Part shown: one piece after another, positions 18,582-27,341 of the stretch
How positions within the stretch are numbered: position 1 is the first letter of the stretch
Layout of the letters: every line of letters starts with the position of its first letter
Assembly: GCA_963757605.1 (NCBI GenBank)
Contig: CAVWSF010000003.1
Location: 868,001 to 932,000, forward strand
Origin: JAICJC01 sp963757605
GTDB taxonomy: Bacteria; Actinomycetota; Thermoleophilia; Gaiellales; JAICJC01
Reading direction: 5' to 3'
DNA: 64,000 nucleotides
Translations under genes and position numbers: made by a program
Notes under the pieces: generated by a model
Database searches by the model: none
What the model was told of the DNA's origin: nothing
Seen by the model: the letters and a program-made list of their open reading frames with translations, nothing else

Positions 18582-20450
18582 GTGTCCGAGAACGTGGCGC
18601 TCGCCGGCGACTGGGAGCTGTGGCGGGACTTCGCCGTCCGCAGCGCCGGCTTCCCGGTCTCAGGGCTCGACGTGTTCGGGCCGGGCGACGAGTCGGAACG
18701 GCTGGCAGACGTCGCCAACGACGCGCGCTTCCAGGAGGCGGTGACCTGGCAGAACCCCGCCGCGCTCGCGAACGCCGTCCTCAAGGTCGCCTCCCGCGCG
18801 CCGACCAAGCCTCCCAGCCGCGCCCGCGGCCGCGAGGAGATCGTCGCGAGCTACTGGCAGCGCTACTGCGGCAAGAACGACACCATCGGCTTCTTCGGCC
18901 CGCTCGCCTGGGGCCGGATCGAGGACGGCGGGCCGGCGCTCCATGCCTCGTCCGGCGGCGTCGTCCGCGAGCGCCGCGTGCATTTCGAGGCCTGGCCGGT
19001 ACAGGCGTTGGCCGAGACGCTCGACGCGGAGATCCGGATCCCGGCCAGCCCGCACCCCGAGCGCGAGCTCCGGGAGGCGCTCGACCGACACGCAGACGCC
19101 GATGTCCGCCGCCGTGGGACTGACGCGCTCGAGCGGCTGGAGGCGGCCCGGGCACCGGTTGCCGACGCGCCTCCGGGCGAGCTCCGCGATGCGCTCGCCG
19201 CCCTCGACGCGACGTTCGTCGACCTGACCGGAGCGGACGCGACGCGCAACCCCGGCATGGCCTACGGCGCGCGCACCCTCTGCTACCTGGACTGCATGCG
19301 CGACGTCGACGTCACGATGTCAGCGGCGTTCGCGACCGAGATGGCGCCCGCCCTCCAGACGCTCTTCGAAGCCGGCCGCTGGTACACCGGCCGGGTGAAC
19401 TCGATCGGCCGGCGCGTGATCGACGACGCGCTCCCGACGACAGGACGGTCGCCGTTCATGCCCGTGCTCATGCAGGTCATGAAGACACTGATGCAGCTCC
19501 CGCCCGAGCTGAACGACGCCGTGACCGAGCTCCACGAGCGCCTCGGCCGGCTGCTCGCCGATCCTGACCCGGCGACGGTCGGCGGCCGCGCGGAAGCGAC
19601 ATTCGCGGACCGCGAGCCGGCATGGCGGCTGGGTGCGTTCCAGTCCGTCGACGTGCAGATTGCCGCCCGGGGCGAGGCGGCGCTCGCCACGGGTGACTTC
19701 TTCGGCGTCGTCGGCGACGTCCACGTCGGCCACAACCCGCTGATGCAGGGCGTCTTCGCGCACCGTCATCCCGACCCACCGGGGTACCTCGCGCGCTACG
19801 CGGCGATGGCCGGCCCGGGGATGCCCTTCCTGCTGCCGCCGTGGGCGCCGGGGATGTTCGTCGAGTCGCGCGGAATGCCGGTCGGCCCCGACGACGCGGT
19901 CCTCATCGCGGTCATGCCGACGACCCGTGCCCAGGGTGGCCGAAGGACATGGCTTCCCGACGAGCTCTTCGTCGAGGGCCGCGAGGTGGTCGACGCGACG
20001 GGCGAACTGCGCGTCTCGATCGACGACGTCTTCGCGATGCCGATGTTCGTCTCGGCCGTGCGGACGTTCACGCTCCTTCCGGCGGAGGAGCACGCGCCGC
20101 GCGTGACGCTCGGGCGCATGGTGCTGCGCCGGGAGGGCTGGAGCATTCCCGCGACCGAGATCCCCGAGCGCGCCGATGATGTCGCCGCGTTCGCCCGGGA
20201 TCGCGGCGCGCCGCGCCGCCTCTTCACGAAGTCACCGCTCGAGCGAAAGCCGATGTACCTCGATACGGAGAGCGCCACGCTCTCGCGGATCCTGTGCCGC
20301 CAGGCCCGGCATGCGCGGGAGAAGCCGGGCACGCGGATCGAGTTCACCGAGATGCTGCCCGGGCCGGATGAGTGCTGGCTCGCCGACGGCGACGGCAACC
20401 ACTACGTGTCGGAGCTGCGGATGGTGGCGGTGGACGCTTCCGCTGGATGA
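18582..20450 (+). CDS. stand-alone LanB-like (lantibiotic dehydratase N-terminal type) protein
   Basis: 622 residues. It resembles the glutamylation domain of class I lantibiotic dehydratases: YWQRYCGKNDTIGFFGPLAW, PALQTLFEAGRWYTGRVN, and the C-terminal RLFTKSPLERKPMYLDTES (the KP-x-Y-x-D strand) and RIEFTEMLPGPDECWL. LanB enzymes use glutamyl-tRNA to modify Ser/Thr of a peptide; related PEARLs add amino acids to peptide ends. There is no separate SpaB_C elimination domain, no cyclase, and I see no leader peptide within 2 kb. Its stop overlaps the ATG of the DUF6282-type gene (ATGA), so the two are coupled. Substrate unknown. Confidence 0.65.
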   Translation: MSENVALAGDWELWRDFAVRSAGFPVSGLDVFGPGDESERLADVANDARFQEAVTWQNPAALANAVLKVASRAPTKPPSRARGREEIVASYWQRYCGKNDTIGFFGPLAWGRIEDGGPALHASSGGVVRERRVHFEAWPVQALAETLDAEIRIPASPHPERELREALDRHADADVRRRGTDALERLEAARAPVADAPPGELRDALAALDATFVDLTGADATRNPGMAYGARTLCYLDCMRDVDVTMSAAFATEMAPALQTLFEAGRWYTGRVNSIGRRVIDDALPTTGRSPFMPVLMQVMKTLMQLPPELNDAVTELHERLGRLLADPDPATVGGRAEATFADREPAWRLGAFQSVDVQIAARGEAALATGDFFGVVGDVHVGHNPLMQGVFAHRHPDPPGYLARYAAMAGPGMPFLLPPWAPGMFVESRGMPVGPDDAVLIAVMPTTRAQGGRRTWLPDELFVEGREVVDATGELRVSIDDVFAMPMFVSAVRTFTLLPAEEHAPRVTLGRMVLRREGWSIPATEIPERADDVAAFARDRGAPRRLFTKSPLERKPMYLDTESATLSRILCRQARHAREKPGTRIEFTEMLPGPDECWLADGDGNHYVSELRMVAVDASAG

Positions 20451-21391
20451 AAAGGCCGGGCGCGCGCCCGAAGCGCCTGGAATGCTTCTCGCCGGTGCCC
20501 GGCCCACGCCCCGACCTCGACCTGCTGCGCGGCGCGATCGACATGCACGCGCACACGCATCCGGCCCTCTTCCGCCGGCCGATCGACGATGCCGACCTGG
20601 CGAAGATCGGGCTCGACTACGGGATGCGCGGCTTCGTCCTGAAGGACCACGACTCGCCGACTCCGGGCCGCGCCTACCACGTCAAGAAGCAGTTCGAGGA
20701 CCAGCCGATCGAGCCGATCGGAGCGGTCGTCCTGAACCGCTCCGCGGGCGGGCTCGACCCGTACGTTGCCGAGTCGGCCATCCACTACGGAGCCCGGGTC
20801 GTGTGGATGCCGAGCAACCACTCGAAGTGGCATTCCGAGTACTTCGGCATCTCCGACTACCCGCAGCTCGGCCGGCCCAAGCGGCAGATGCCCGGGGAAG
20901 GGCTCACCGTTCTGGACGGCGAGGGGCGTCTGAAGCCCGAGGTGCGCACCATCGTCCAGGTCGTCGCCGACGCCGGCGTGTGTCTGGCGACCGGGCACCT
21001 GAGCGTCGACGAGATCCGCGCCCTCCAGGACGCGGCGATCGAGGCCGGCGTCGAGCGGTTCGTCGTCACGCACGCCAACTGGGCCCTGTGCAAGCTCGAC
21101 CTGGACGTCCAGAAGGAGCTGATCGCCAAGGGCGCCTACCTCGAGTACGTCGCGGTCTCGTGCGTCTCGCCGATCTTCTGGGAGCAGAACCCGCACGAGC
21201 TCGCCGGCTGGATCACCGAGCTCGGCGGCGACCGGCTCGTGCTGAGCTCCGACCTCGGCCAGCTCTCAGCCCCGCCGCATCCGGAGGGGCTGCGGATGCT
21301 CGTCGCCAGCCTGCTCGACGAGGGCGTCGCGTACGAGCACCTGGAGCGGATGCTCCAGCACAACCCTGTCGGCTTGGTCGGGCTGGACTAG
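20447..21391 (+). CDS. DUF6282-type metal-dependent hydrolase (amidohydrolase-like)
   Basis: 314 residues, TIM-barrel amidohydrolase-like. The metal motif D-M-H-A-H-T-H is at about residues 32-38, followed by YGMRGFVLKDHDSPT, VWMPSNHSKWHSEYFG, CLATGHLSVDEIRAL, FVVTHANWAL and VLSSDLGQLSAPPHPEGLR, giving the His and Asp ligands expected of the superfamily. I believe this is the family called DUF6282; its substrate is unknown. Start ATG 20447 overlaps the stop of the LanB-like gene. Its TAG shares the palindromic CTAG (21388-21391) with the stop of the convergent GcvT-like gene. Confidence 0.65.
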   Translation: MKRPGARPKRLECFSPVPGPRPDLDLLRGAIDMHAHTHPALFRRPIDDADLAKIGLDYGMRGFVLKDHDSPTPGRAYHVKKQFEDQPIEPIGAVVLNRSAGGLDPYVAESAIHYGARVVWMPSNHSKWHSEYFGISDYPQLGRPKRQMPGEGLTVLDGEGRLKPEVRTIVQVVADAGVCLATGHLSVDEIRALQDAAIEAGVERFVVTHANWALCKLDLDVQKELIAKGAYLEYVAVSCVSPIFWEQNPHELAGWITELGGDRLVLSSDLGQLSAPPHPEGLRMLVASLLDEGVAYEHLERMLQHNPVGLVGLD

Positions 21392-22482
21392 ATGAGCGGC
21401 AGCGTCGCCGCCACGGCGGCCGTCGACCCGTGCTCGTGCTCGATGGTGACGGAGTCGCCGGCCTCGACGCGGACGTCGAGGAGCGCGATCGCCGCGTCCC
21501 GACCGAGCGCATAGGAGTGCGCCGCCCAGCGCACGACGCCCGCCTGGCCGTGCTCGTCGCGCACCGGCCAGAACGCCTCCATCCGCGGCAGCGAGCCGTC
21601 CTCGGCCACCAGGCCGAGCGTGTGCCGCCGGACCGTCCCGCGGGCCTCGCGGAGCGCCGCCCGGCCGACGAAGTCGCCCGCGTCCAGGTCGACGAACCGG
21701 CCGCCGCCGGCCTCGAACGGGTTCATCCCGGAGTTCACGAAGTAGTGGGTGTCGGTGATGCCCTGCTCGACGGCCCTGTTCAGGTTGGGGCCCGTGACGA
21801 GGAGCCCGTGCGGCTCGCCGGCAGCGAGGAGCGCGGCCCACAGATCGAGCGCCGCGTGGCTCGAGAGCGGATAGACCTCGTAGCCCAGCTCCCGGCTCCA
21901 GCCGGTGCGCGAGACGACGGCATCCACGCCTGCAACCTGGGCCACGCGGCAGCTGAACGACTCCAGCCCCTCGACGGCGTCGGTGACCGCGGCGAGCACG
22001 TCGCGCGACCGCGGCCCCTGCACCTGGAGCGGCGCGACGTCCGGCTCGCTGACGAGAACGTCGAAGCCCTCGCGCGCCGGGATCGCCGCGGCCCAGAGCG
22101 TCAGGTCGACGTCGCCGTGCGAGATCCACACGACGTCCTGCCACGGCCGGAGGACGATCGGCTCGGTCATGATCTCGCCCCGCTCGTCGCAGACGAGCGT
22201 GTACCGGCACCGACCCGGCGCGAGGTCGGTGAGATCGCGCGTGCACAGGTAGTCGGCGAGGCGGAGGGCATCGGGCCCGCGCAGCTCCGTCTGGCGCTCG
22301 GCGCCGACGTCCCAGAGCGTGACCGCCTCGGTGAGCGCCCGGTAGTCGACCTCCGGGTCGCGGCCGTACGCGATCGGCATGTACATGTGGTTGTAGACCA
22401 TGTACTCGCTGCATCCGGCGCGTTCCGTCTCGGGGAAGTAGGGCGAGCGGCGCACGTTGGGGTGAAGCGGCGGGCGGGGCAC
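21388..22482 (-). CDS. GcvT-like aminomethyltransferase/demethylase
   Basis: 364 residues. It has the GcvT/DmdA fold signatures TLWDVGAERQTELRGPDALR, CRYTLVCDERGEIMTEPIVL, LQVQGPRSRDVLAAV, SRTGWSRELGYEVYPL and AGDFVGRAALREARG. It lacks the extra N-terminal domain of the other GcvT-like gene at 13.8 kb. PYFPETERAGCSEYMVYNHM near the start is typical of the DMSP-demethylase-like branch, so the methyl donor may not be glycine. Start GTG 22482 is preferred because a TAGCCT box lies seven bases upstream. No other glycine cleavage genes are present. Confidence 0.75.
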   Translation of the reverse strand: MPRPPLHPNVRRSPYFPETERAGCSEYMVYNHMYMPIAYGRDPEVDYRALTEAVTLWDVGAERQTELRGPDALRLADYLCTRDLTDLAPGRCRYTLVCDERGEIMTEPIVLRPWQDVVWISHGDVDLTLWAAAIPAREGFDVLVSEPDVAPLQVQGPRSRDVLAAVTDAVEGLESFSCRVAQVAGVDAVVSRTGWSRELGYEVYPLSSHAALDLWAALLAAGEPHGLLVTGPNLNRAVEQGITDTHYFVNSGMNPFEAGGGRFVDLDAGDFVGRAALREARGTVRRHTLGLVAEDGSLPRMEAFWPVRDEHGQAGVVRWAAHSYALGRDAAIALLDVRVEAGDSVTIEHEHGSTAAVAATLPLI

Positions 22483-22489
22483 GGTCGCC

Positions 22490-22495
22490 AGGCTA
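22490..22495 (-). promoter_or_regulatory. -10 box TAGCCT, leaderless
   Basis: On the minus strand TAGCCT is followed by seven bases and the GTG of the GcvT-like gene. The surrounding bases closely match those at the SWIM gene (GGTAGCCTGnCnnCC, then start). Confidence 0.5.
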
Positions 22496-22600
22496 CCGGC
22501 GCCGGCTCGGCGGGCGGTGCGTTTCCGGCATGCGAAATGCGCCCCCCACGGCGGCCGGGACGCGTCATACTGCCGCGGTGCGATCGCCCGGCGGCAGCCG

Positions 22601-22966
22601 ATGACAGCGGCGGAGGCACTGGCCGCCTCGTTCGTCGCGTGGGAGCGCGGCGACCCGGACGCGCTCGCCGACCTGTTCGCCGAGGACGGCGTGCTCGAGG
22701 ATCCGCTGAAGCAGGGCACGATCGTCGGCCGCGAGCCGATCCGGGAGGAAAGCCGGCCAGCGATGGCGGCGCTCGCGGACTGCCAGGTCACCGTCACGCA
22801 GATCGTCGAACGCGGCGACATCGCCCTGTGCGAGGGCGTCTTCGCCGCCGGCCTGGCCGGCTCGGACGGGCGGCTCGACTTTCCCTTCGCCGCCCTGGTC
22901 GAGATGCGCGGCGACGAGATCGCGCGGCTCGCGGAGTACTTCGACACCCGGCCGCTGGTCGGCTGA
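22601..22966 (+). CDS. SnoaL/NTF2-like protein
   Basis: 121 residues with an NTF2-like cone fold pattern: AAEALAASFVAWERGD, LADLFAEDGVLEDPL, and C-terminal FAALVEMRGDEIARLAEYFD, the usual ending of SnoaL-like proteins. Such proteins act as small cyclases, hydrolases or binding modules. The ATG start follows a CATACT-like box by about 30 bases. It leads the gene line that continues with the SDR and molybdenum hydroxylase genes, with 13 bases to the next start. Confidence 0.65.
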   Translation: MTAAEALAASFVAWERGDPDALADLFAEDGVLEDPLKQGTIVGREPIREESRPAMAALADCQVTVTQIVERGDIALCEGVFAAGLAGSDGRLDFPFAALVEMRGDEIARLAEYFDTRPLVG

Positions 22967-22979
22967 CCTCGGAGCCGGC

Positions 22980-23729
22980 GTGCGAGGACTCGCTGGCAGG
23001 ACGGCAGCCGTCACCGGGGGCGCCGGCGGGATCGGATCTGCGGTGGCGGCCCGGCTGGCCGAGGAGGGCGCCGACGTGCGGATCCTCGACTCGACGCCGG
23101 CGAGGGGCGCTGAGGAGTGGACGGTCGTGGACGTGACCGACCTCGAGGCCGTGGGCCGGGCGCTTCGCTCCTGGGAGCCGGAGATCCTCGTGAACGTGGC
23201 CGGCGTCTACGAGCCGGAGGAGATCCCTGGCGGTACCTCGGACGCCTGGGAGCGGACGCTGGGCGTCAACCTGACCGGCGTCCGCAACTGCTGCGCAGTG
23301 GCGGCCCCCGCCATGTGCGAACGCGGCTTCGGCCGGATCGTCTCCATCAGCTCGAACGCGGCGGTGGTCGGGTTCCGGGCCATGCCCGCCTACTGTGCGT
23401 CCAAGGCGGGCGTCGTCGGACTGACCCGTGCGCTCGCGGTCGACCTGGGCCGCTACGGCGTGACGGTGAACGCGGTCCTGCCCGGCTCGATCGCCGCGGG
23501 GATGGGCATCACGAGCGGATGGACAAGCGATCCGCGCATGCGAGCGTGGGACGCCGCCCGCACACCGGTCCCGCGGGTGGGGTCCGCCGAGGACATCGCC
23601 GGCGCCGTCGCCTTCCTCGCCTCAGACGACGCCGGGTTCGTCACCGGGCAGGCGCTCGTCGTTGACGGCGGCTTCTCGATCAACGGCGGGCCTGAGATCG
23701 ACACGTCGGGGGAGACCGCCGGCGCGTGA
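22980..23729 (+). CDS. short-chain dehydrogenase/reductase (SDR)
   Basis: 249 residues, classical SDR: nucleotide-binding TGGAGGIG at about residues 12-19, VNVAGVYEPEE (NAG-type motif), ISSNAAVVGFRAMPAYCASK with catalytic Ser, Tyr and Lys, and VNAVLPGSIAAGMG. D35 after the second strand (ILDSTP) favours NAD+. Start is GTG. Its last bases overlap the start of the FAD subunit gene (GTGA), which places an alcohol or ketone redox step in the same operon as the molybdenum hydroxylase. Confidence 0.8.
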   Translation: MRGLAGRTAAVTGGAGGIGSAVAARLAEEGADVRILDSTPARGAEEWTVVDVTDLEAVGRALRSWEPEILVNVAGVYEPEEIPGGTSDAWERTLGVNLTGVRNCCAVAAPAMCERGFGRIVSISSNAAVVGFRAMPAYCASKAGVVGLTRALAVDLGRYGVTVNAVLPGSIAAGMGITSGWTSDPRMRAWDAARTPVPRVGSAEDIAGAVAFLASDDAGFVTGQALVVDGGFSINGGPEIDTSGETAGA

Positions 23730-24496
23730 AGCCGGCGGCGTTCGACTACGCGCGGCCGCGGTCGCTCGAGGAAGCGCTCGACCTCCTCGCGGAGCACGGC
23801 GACGACGCCACACCCCTCGCCGGCGGCCAGAGCCTCGTCCCGATGATGAACCTCCGCCTGGCGCAGCCGGCCCTCGTCGTCGACCTGAACGACCTGGCGG
23901 AGCTCGCGTTCGTCGAGCGTCGCGACGGCATGCTGACGGTGGGCGCGCTCGCCCGGCAGCGCGACGTCGAGCGGGCGCCCGAATGCCGCGAGCTGTGCCC
24001 GGTGATGGCCGAGGCGCTGCGGTTCGTCGGCACCCCGCAGACCCGAAACCGGGGCACGATCGGCGGCAACCTCGCCCACGCCGACCCCACCTCGGAGCTG
24101 CCCGCGGTGCTCGTGGCCTGCGGCGCCGCCGTCGTGCTTGCCGGCCGGCGTGGCACCCGCGAGCTCCCCGCGTCCGAGTTCTTCTCGGGCCCGCACACGA
24201 CGGCCCGCGAGCCGGACGAGCTTCTCGTCGAGGTGCGCATCCCCGCCCTCGCGCCCGGCACGGGCTGGGCGTTCGAGGAGCTCGCGTGGTCGTTCACCGC
24301 CCACCCGATCGTGGCGGTCGCGGCCGTGGCCGACGCCGCCGGCCTACGCGCCGCGGTGAGCGGCATCTCCGGCAGCCCGGTCCTGGTCGACGAGCCGCCG
24401 GACGACCTGGCTAGCGCGGCGGACGGCTTCCGGCGGTCAGCGGCCAGCGACCTGGTGCGGCGGACCGTCGAGCTGGCGGCGGCACGGGCGGCATGA
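23726..24496 (+). CDS. molybdenum hydroxylase FAD-binding (medium) subunit
   Basis: 256 residues, the CoxM/CutM/XdhB-like flavoprotein that passes electrons from the iron-sulfur subunit to the acceptor. Seen: FDYARPRSLEEALDLL at the N-terminus, the FAD loop AGGQSLVPMMNLR at about residues 32-44, and TIGGNLAHADPTSELP at about residues 110-125, both FAD-phosphate-binding motifs. The start GTG overlaps the SDR stop and the stop overlaps the ATG of the small subunit, so the genes are coupled. Confidence 0.88.
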   Translation: MKPAAFDYARPRSLEEALDLLAEHGDDATPLAGGQSLVPMMNLRLAQPALVVDLNDLAELAFVERRDGMLTVGALARQRDVERAPECRELCPVMAEALRFVGTPQTRNRGTIGGNLAHADPTSELPAVLVACGAAVVLAGRRGTRELPASEFFSGPHTTAREPDELLVEVRIPALAPGTGWAFEELAWSFTAHPIVAVAAVADAAGLRAAVSGISGSPVLVDEPPDDLASAADGFRRSAASDLVRRTVELAAARAA

Positions 24497-24945
24497 TCGT
24501 GCGCGCCCACATCAACGGCGATCCCGTCGAGGCCGACGTGGAGCCGCGGCTCCTGCTCTCGGATTTCTTGCGCCATCGGCTGGGGCTCACCGCCACGCAC
24601 GTCGGCTGCGAACAGGGCGTCTGCGGGGCGTGCAACGTCCTCCTCGACGGCCGCGCCGTGCGCGCCTGCCTCCTGCTGGCGGTTCAGGCCGACGGACACG
24701 AGCTCACCACCCTGGAGGGGCTCGTGGCCGACGGCAGGGCCGCCCGGCTCCAGGAGGCATTCCAGCGCCACGGCGCGCTCCAGTGCGGCTTCTGCACGCC
24801 CGGGTTCCTCATCTCGCTGGTCGAGCTCCTGCCGGGGCTCGCCGGCCTCGACGAAGCCCGCCTGCGCGAGCTCCTGGCCGGGAACATCTGCCGCTGCACC
24901 GGCTACGGCCCGATCGTGGCGGCGGCGCGGGAGGCGGCCGGGTGA
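24493..24945 (+). CDS. molybdenum hydroxylase 2Fe-2S (small) subunit
   Basis: 150 residues. Cys ligands of both clusters are visible: CEQGVCGACNVLLDG-x-x-x-RAC for the plant-type cluster and CGFCTPGF with NICRCTGYGPI for the C-terminal helical cluster. It carries electrons from the molybdenum site to the FAD subunit. Overlaps of 4 bases on both sides place it between the FAD and the molybdopterin subunits, the common M-S-L gene order. Confidence 0.92.
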   Translation: MIVRAHINGDPVEADVEPRLLLSDFLRHRLGLTATHVGCEQGVCGACNVLLDGRAVRACLLLAVQADGHELTTLEGLVADGRAARLQEAFQRHGALQCGFCTPGFLISLVELLPGLAGLDEARLRELLAGNICRCTGYGPIVAAAREAAG

Positions 24946-27311
24946 GCGCCGACCCGCGCGCGATCGGCATCCTCCAGGGGCCGCGCCTGCTCCGCGGAGG
25001 CGGCCGCTACGTCGACGACCTGCCCGCGCCGGGCGCGCTGCACGCGGCCTTCGTGCGGAGCCCCCATCCCCACGCGGTCGTGGCGGGGATCGACACCACC
25101 GCCGCCTTGGCCGCCCCCGGAGTGATGGGCGTCTTCGCCCAGGCCGACCTCGAGCGGTTCGGCGTTCGCCAGCTTCCCGTCGGCTGGTGCATCCCGGGCC
25201 AGCTTTCCGTCGAGAGCCCGCTCATGGCCGACGGCCGAGCGCGCTACGTCGGCCAGGCGGTGGCGGTCGTCCTCGCCGATGACCCCTACCGCGCCGAAGA
25301 TGCGGCCTGGCTCGTCGAGGTCGGCTACGAGCCGCTGGCGGCGGTGGCGGACGTCGACGCGGCGCTCGCCGCGGACGCGCTGCGGCTGCACGAGGGCTGG
25401 CCCGACAACGTGATGGCGCGGAGCATCGTGGAGGAGGGGGACATCGACGCCGCGTTCGCGTCGGCGGCGGTCGTCGTCGGCGACCGGTTCCACGTCGGCC
25501 GCTCGGCCGGTGTCCCGATCGAGGCCAGGGGCGCGCTCGCCCGGGTCGACGAGCAGACCGGCCGGCTCGAGCTCGTGGCGTCGCTCCAGTCAGTCCACCA
25601 CGCCCGGATGGACCTCGCGGAGGTGCTCGACCGCGCAGAGAGCTCGATCCGGGTCGTCGCCCCGGACGTCGGCGGCAGCTTCGGCGTGAAGGACCACCTC
25701 TCCGCCGAGGAGGCGGTCGTCGCCGCGCTGGCGCTCCACACGGGGAGGCCGGTCAAGTGGATCGAAGACCGCTGGGAGCACCTCGCCGCCGCGGCACACA
25801 GCCGCGAGCAGGTCTACGACGTGGAGCTGGCGGCGGATGGCGAAGGCGGGATCGCCGGGCTGCGCGGGCGGCTGCTCTTCGACGCAGGCGCCCACAGCGG
25901 GAACCACGGCATGGGGACGGCCCTCTACGCCGCGAGCGTGCTTCCGGGACCGTACCGCTTCTCGGCCTACCGGCTGGAGGTGGTGGGCGTCGTCACCAAC
26001 AAGGCGCCCAGCGCGGCCTACCGGGGCTACGGCGGCCCCGAGGCGGCGTTCGTGATCGAGGGGCTGGTCGACGCGCTCGCCCGCCGCCTGGCGCTTGACC
26101 CGTTGGAGGTGCGCCGCCGAAACCTCATCCCCGTCGATGCGTTCCCGTACCGAAACCCCGCCGGCCTCGTCTACGACCGCGGCGACTACCGCCGCGCGCT
26201 CGACCGAGCCGTGGAGCTCACGCAAGCGCCGGCCCTCGACGACGCCTCCACCGGCTGGGCGCGCGGTGTGGGGACGGCCTCGATCGTCCAGCGCGGCGGG
26301 TTCGGGCCGTCGCGGGCGGCGGTCGCCGCGGGGATGCGCTTCGGCGGCTTTGAGACGGCGATCGTGCGCATGGACGCCACCGGCAAGGCCGAGGTCTTCA
26401 CCGGGCTCTCGACACAGGGCCAGGGGATCGACACGGCCCTGGCCCAGATCTGCGCCGAGCGGCTGGGGCTCGATCCCGAGCGGGACGTCACGGTCACGGC
26501 GGGCGACACGGCCGTGACGCCCTTCAGCCCGGTCGGCGCGATCGCCAGTCGGGGCGCGGCTGTGGGAGGAAGCGCGGTGTACCGGGCTGCCACGGCCCTG
26601 CGCGAGAAGCTGGTCGGGGCGGCGACCGTGCTGCTCGAGGCCGCCCCCGGCGACATCCGGCTCGAGTCGGGGCTCGCGACCGTGCAGGGCAGCCCGGACG
26701 CCGGCGTCCCCATCGCCCGCGTCGCCCGGGCGCTTCAGACCGGCGAGGTCGTGCCGGAGGGCGCCGAGCCCGGCCTGGAGTCGTCGGCCACCTACGAGCC
26801 GGCCGACGAGACGACGTCCTACGGGGCCCACGCCGCGGTCGTCGACGTGCACCCCGCGACCGGACAGGTGCGCGTCGTGCGCTACGTCGCGGTCACCGAC
26901 TGCGGCGTCATGATCAACCCGCACATCGTCGCCGGCCAGATCGCCGGTGGCGCCGTCCAGGGGATCGGCGGCGCGCTCTACGAGGAGCTGGCGTACGGCG
27001 CCGACGGCCAGCTCCTCACCCCGACGCTCGGCGAGTACCGGCTCCCGACGAGCGCCGACGTGCCGCACATCGACCTGGAATTCGTGGAGACGGCGAGCCC
27101 GCTCACCCCCACCGGCGCCCGCGGCGCGGGTGAGATCGGCATCACGGGGCCGGGCGCCGCGATCGCCGGCGCCGTGGCCGACGCGCTCGGGCCGGCGCAT
27201 CCGCCGCCGCGCCGGCTGCCGCTCACCCCTGAGCGCGTGTGGCGGCTCGCGGCAGGTCAGTTTTCGGAGAGCGAGAACCCCGGGCCCGGCGCGGTGGGAG
27301 GGATACAGTGA
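24942..27311 (+). CDS. molybdenum hydroxylase molybdopterin-binding (large) subunit
   Basis: 789 residues from the GTG that overlaps the small-subunit stop. Xanthine dehydrogenase/aldehyde oxidase family: GGGRYVDDLPAPGALHAAFV at the start, VAPDVGGSFGVKDHL, APSAAYRGYGGPEAAFVIEG, GLSTQGQGIDTALAQI and RGAGEIGITGPGAAIAGAV with the catalytic Glu of GAGE. The AYRGYGGPE loop lacks the AYRCSFR of true CO dehydrogenase, so CO is unlikely as substrate; a purine, N-heterocycle or aldehyde is more likely. It is followed after 30 bases by the ABC importer genes. Confidence 0.88.
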   Translation: MSADPRAIGILQGPRLLRGGGRYVDDLPAPGALHAAFVRSPHPHAVVAGIDTTAALAAPGVMGVFAQADLERFGVRQLPVGWCIPGQLSVESPLMADGRARYVGQAVAVVLADDPYRAEDAAWLVEVGYEPLAAVADVDAALAADALRLHEGWPDNVMARSIVEEGDIDAAFASAAVVVGDRFHVGRSAGVPIEARGALARVDEQTGRLELVASLQSVHHARMDLAEVLDRAESSIRVVAPDVGGSFGVKDHLSAEEAVVAALALHTGRPVKWIEDRWEHLAAAAHSREQVYDVELAADGEGGIAGLRGRLLFDAGAHSGNHGMGTALYAASVLPGPYRFSAYRLEVVGVVTNKAPSAAYRGYGGPEAAFVIEGLVDALARRLALDPLEVRRRNLIPVDAFPYRNPAGLVYDRGDYRRALDRAVELTQAPALDDASTGWARGVGTASIVQRGGFGPSRAAVAAGMRFGGFETAIVRMDATGKAEVFTGLSTQGQGIDTALAQICAERLGLDPERDVTVTAGDTAVTPFSPVGAIASRGAAVGGSAVYRAATALREKLVGAATVLLEAAPGDIRLESGLATVQGSPDAGVPIARVARALQTGEVVPEGAEPGLESSATYEPADETTSYGAHAAVVDVHPATGQVRVVRYVAVTDCGVMINPHIVAGQIAGGAVQGIGGALYEELAYGADGQLLTPTLGEYRLPTSADVPHIDLEFVETASPLTPTGARGAGEIGITGPGAAIAGAVADALGPAHPPPRRLPLTPERVWRLAAGQFSESENPGPGAVGGIQ

Positions 27312-27336
27312 CACCCCGAGAGGTCGAGGGAAGGAG
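27304..27336 (+). promoter_or_regulatory. possible promoter and strong ribosome binding site before the ABC importer
   Basis: TACAGT (27304-27309) at the very end of the large-subunit gene could be a -10 box, and AAGGAG (27331-27336) sits five bases before the GTG at 27342. This strong Shine-Dalgarno contrasts with the leaderless genes nearby; no clear -35 is visible, so the operon may simply read through. Confidence 0.35.
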
Positions 27337-27341
27337 TCATC

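Noticed and set aside
18477..20450. A PIN-domain/LanB fusion gene
   Set aside because: The upstream part is a toxin remnant in the same frame by chance; a promoter box and GTG at 18570-18584 support a separate LanB-like start.
24942..27311. Carbon monoxide dehydrogenase (form I) large subunit
   Set aside because: The active-site loop reads AYRGYGGPE, without the AYRCSFR motif of CO-oxidising enzymes.
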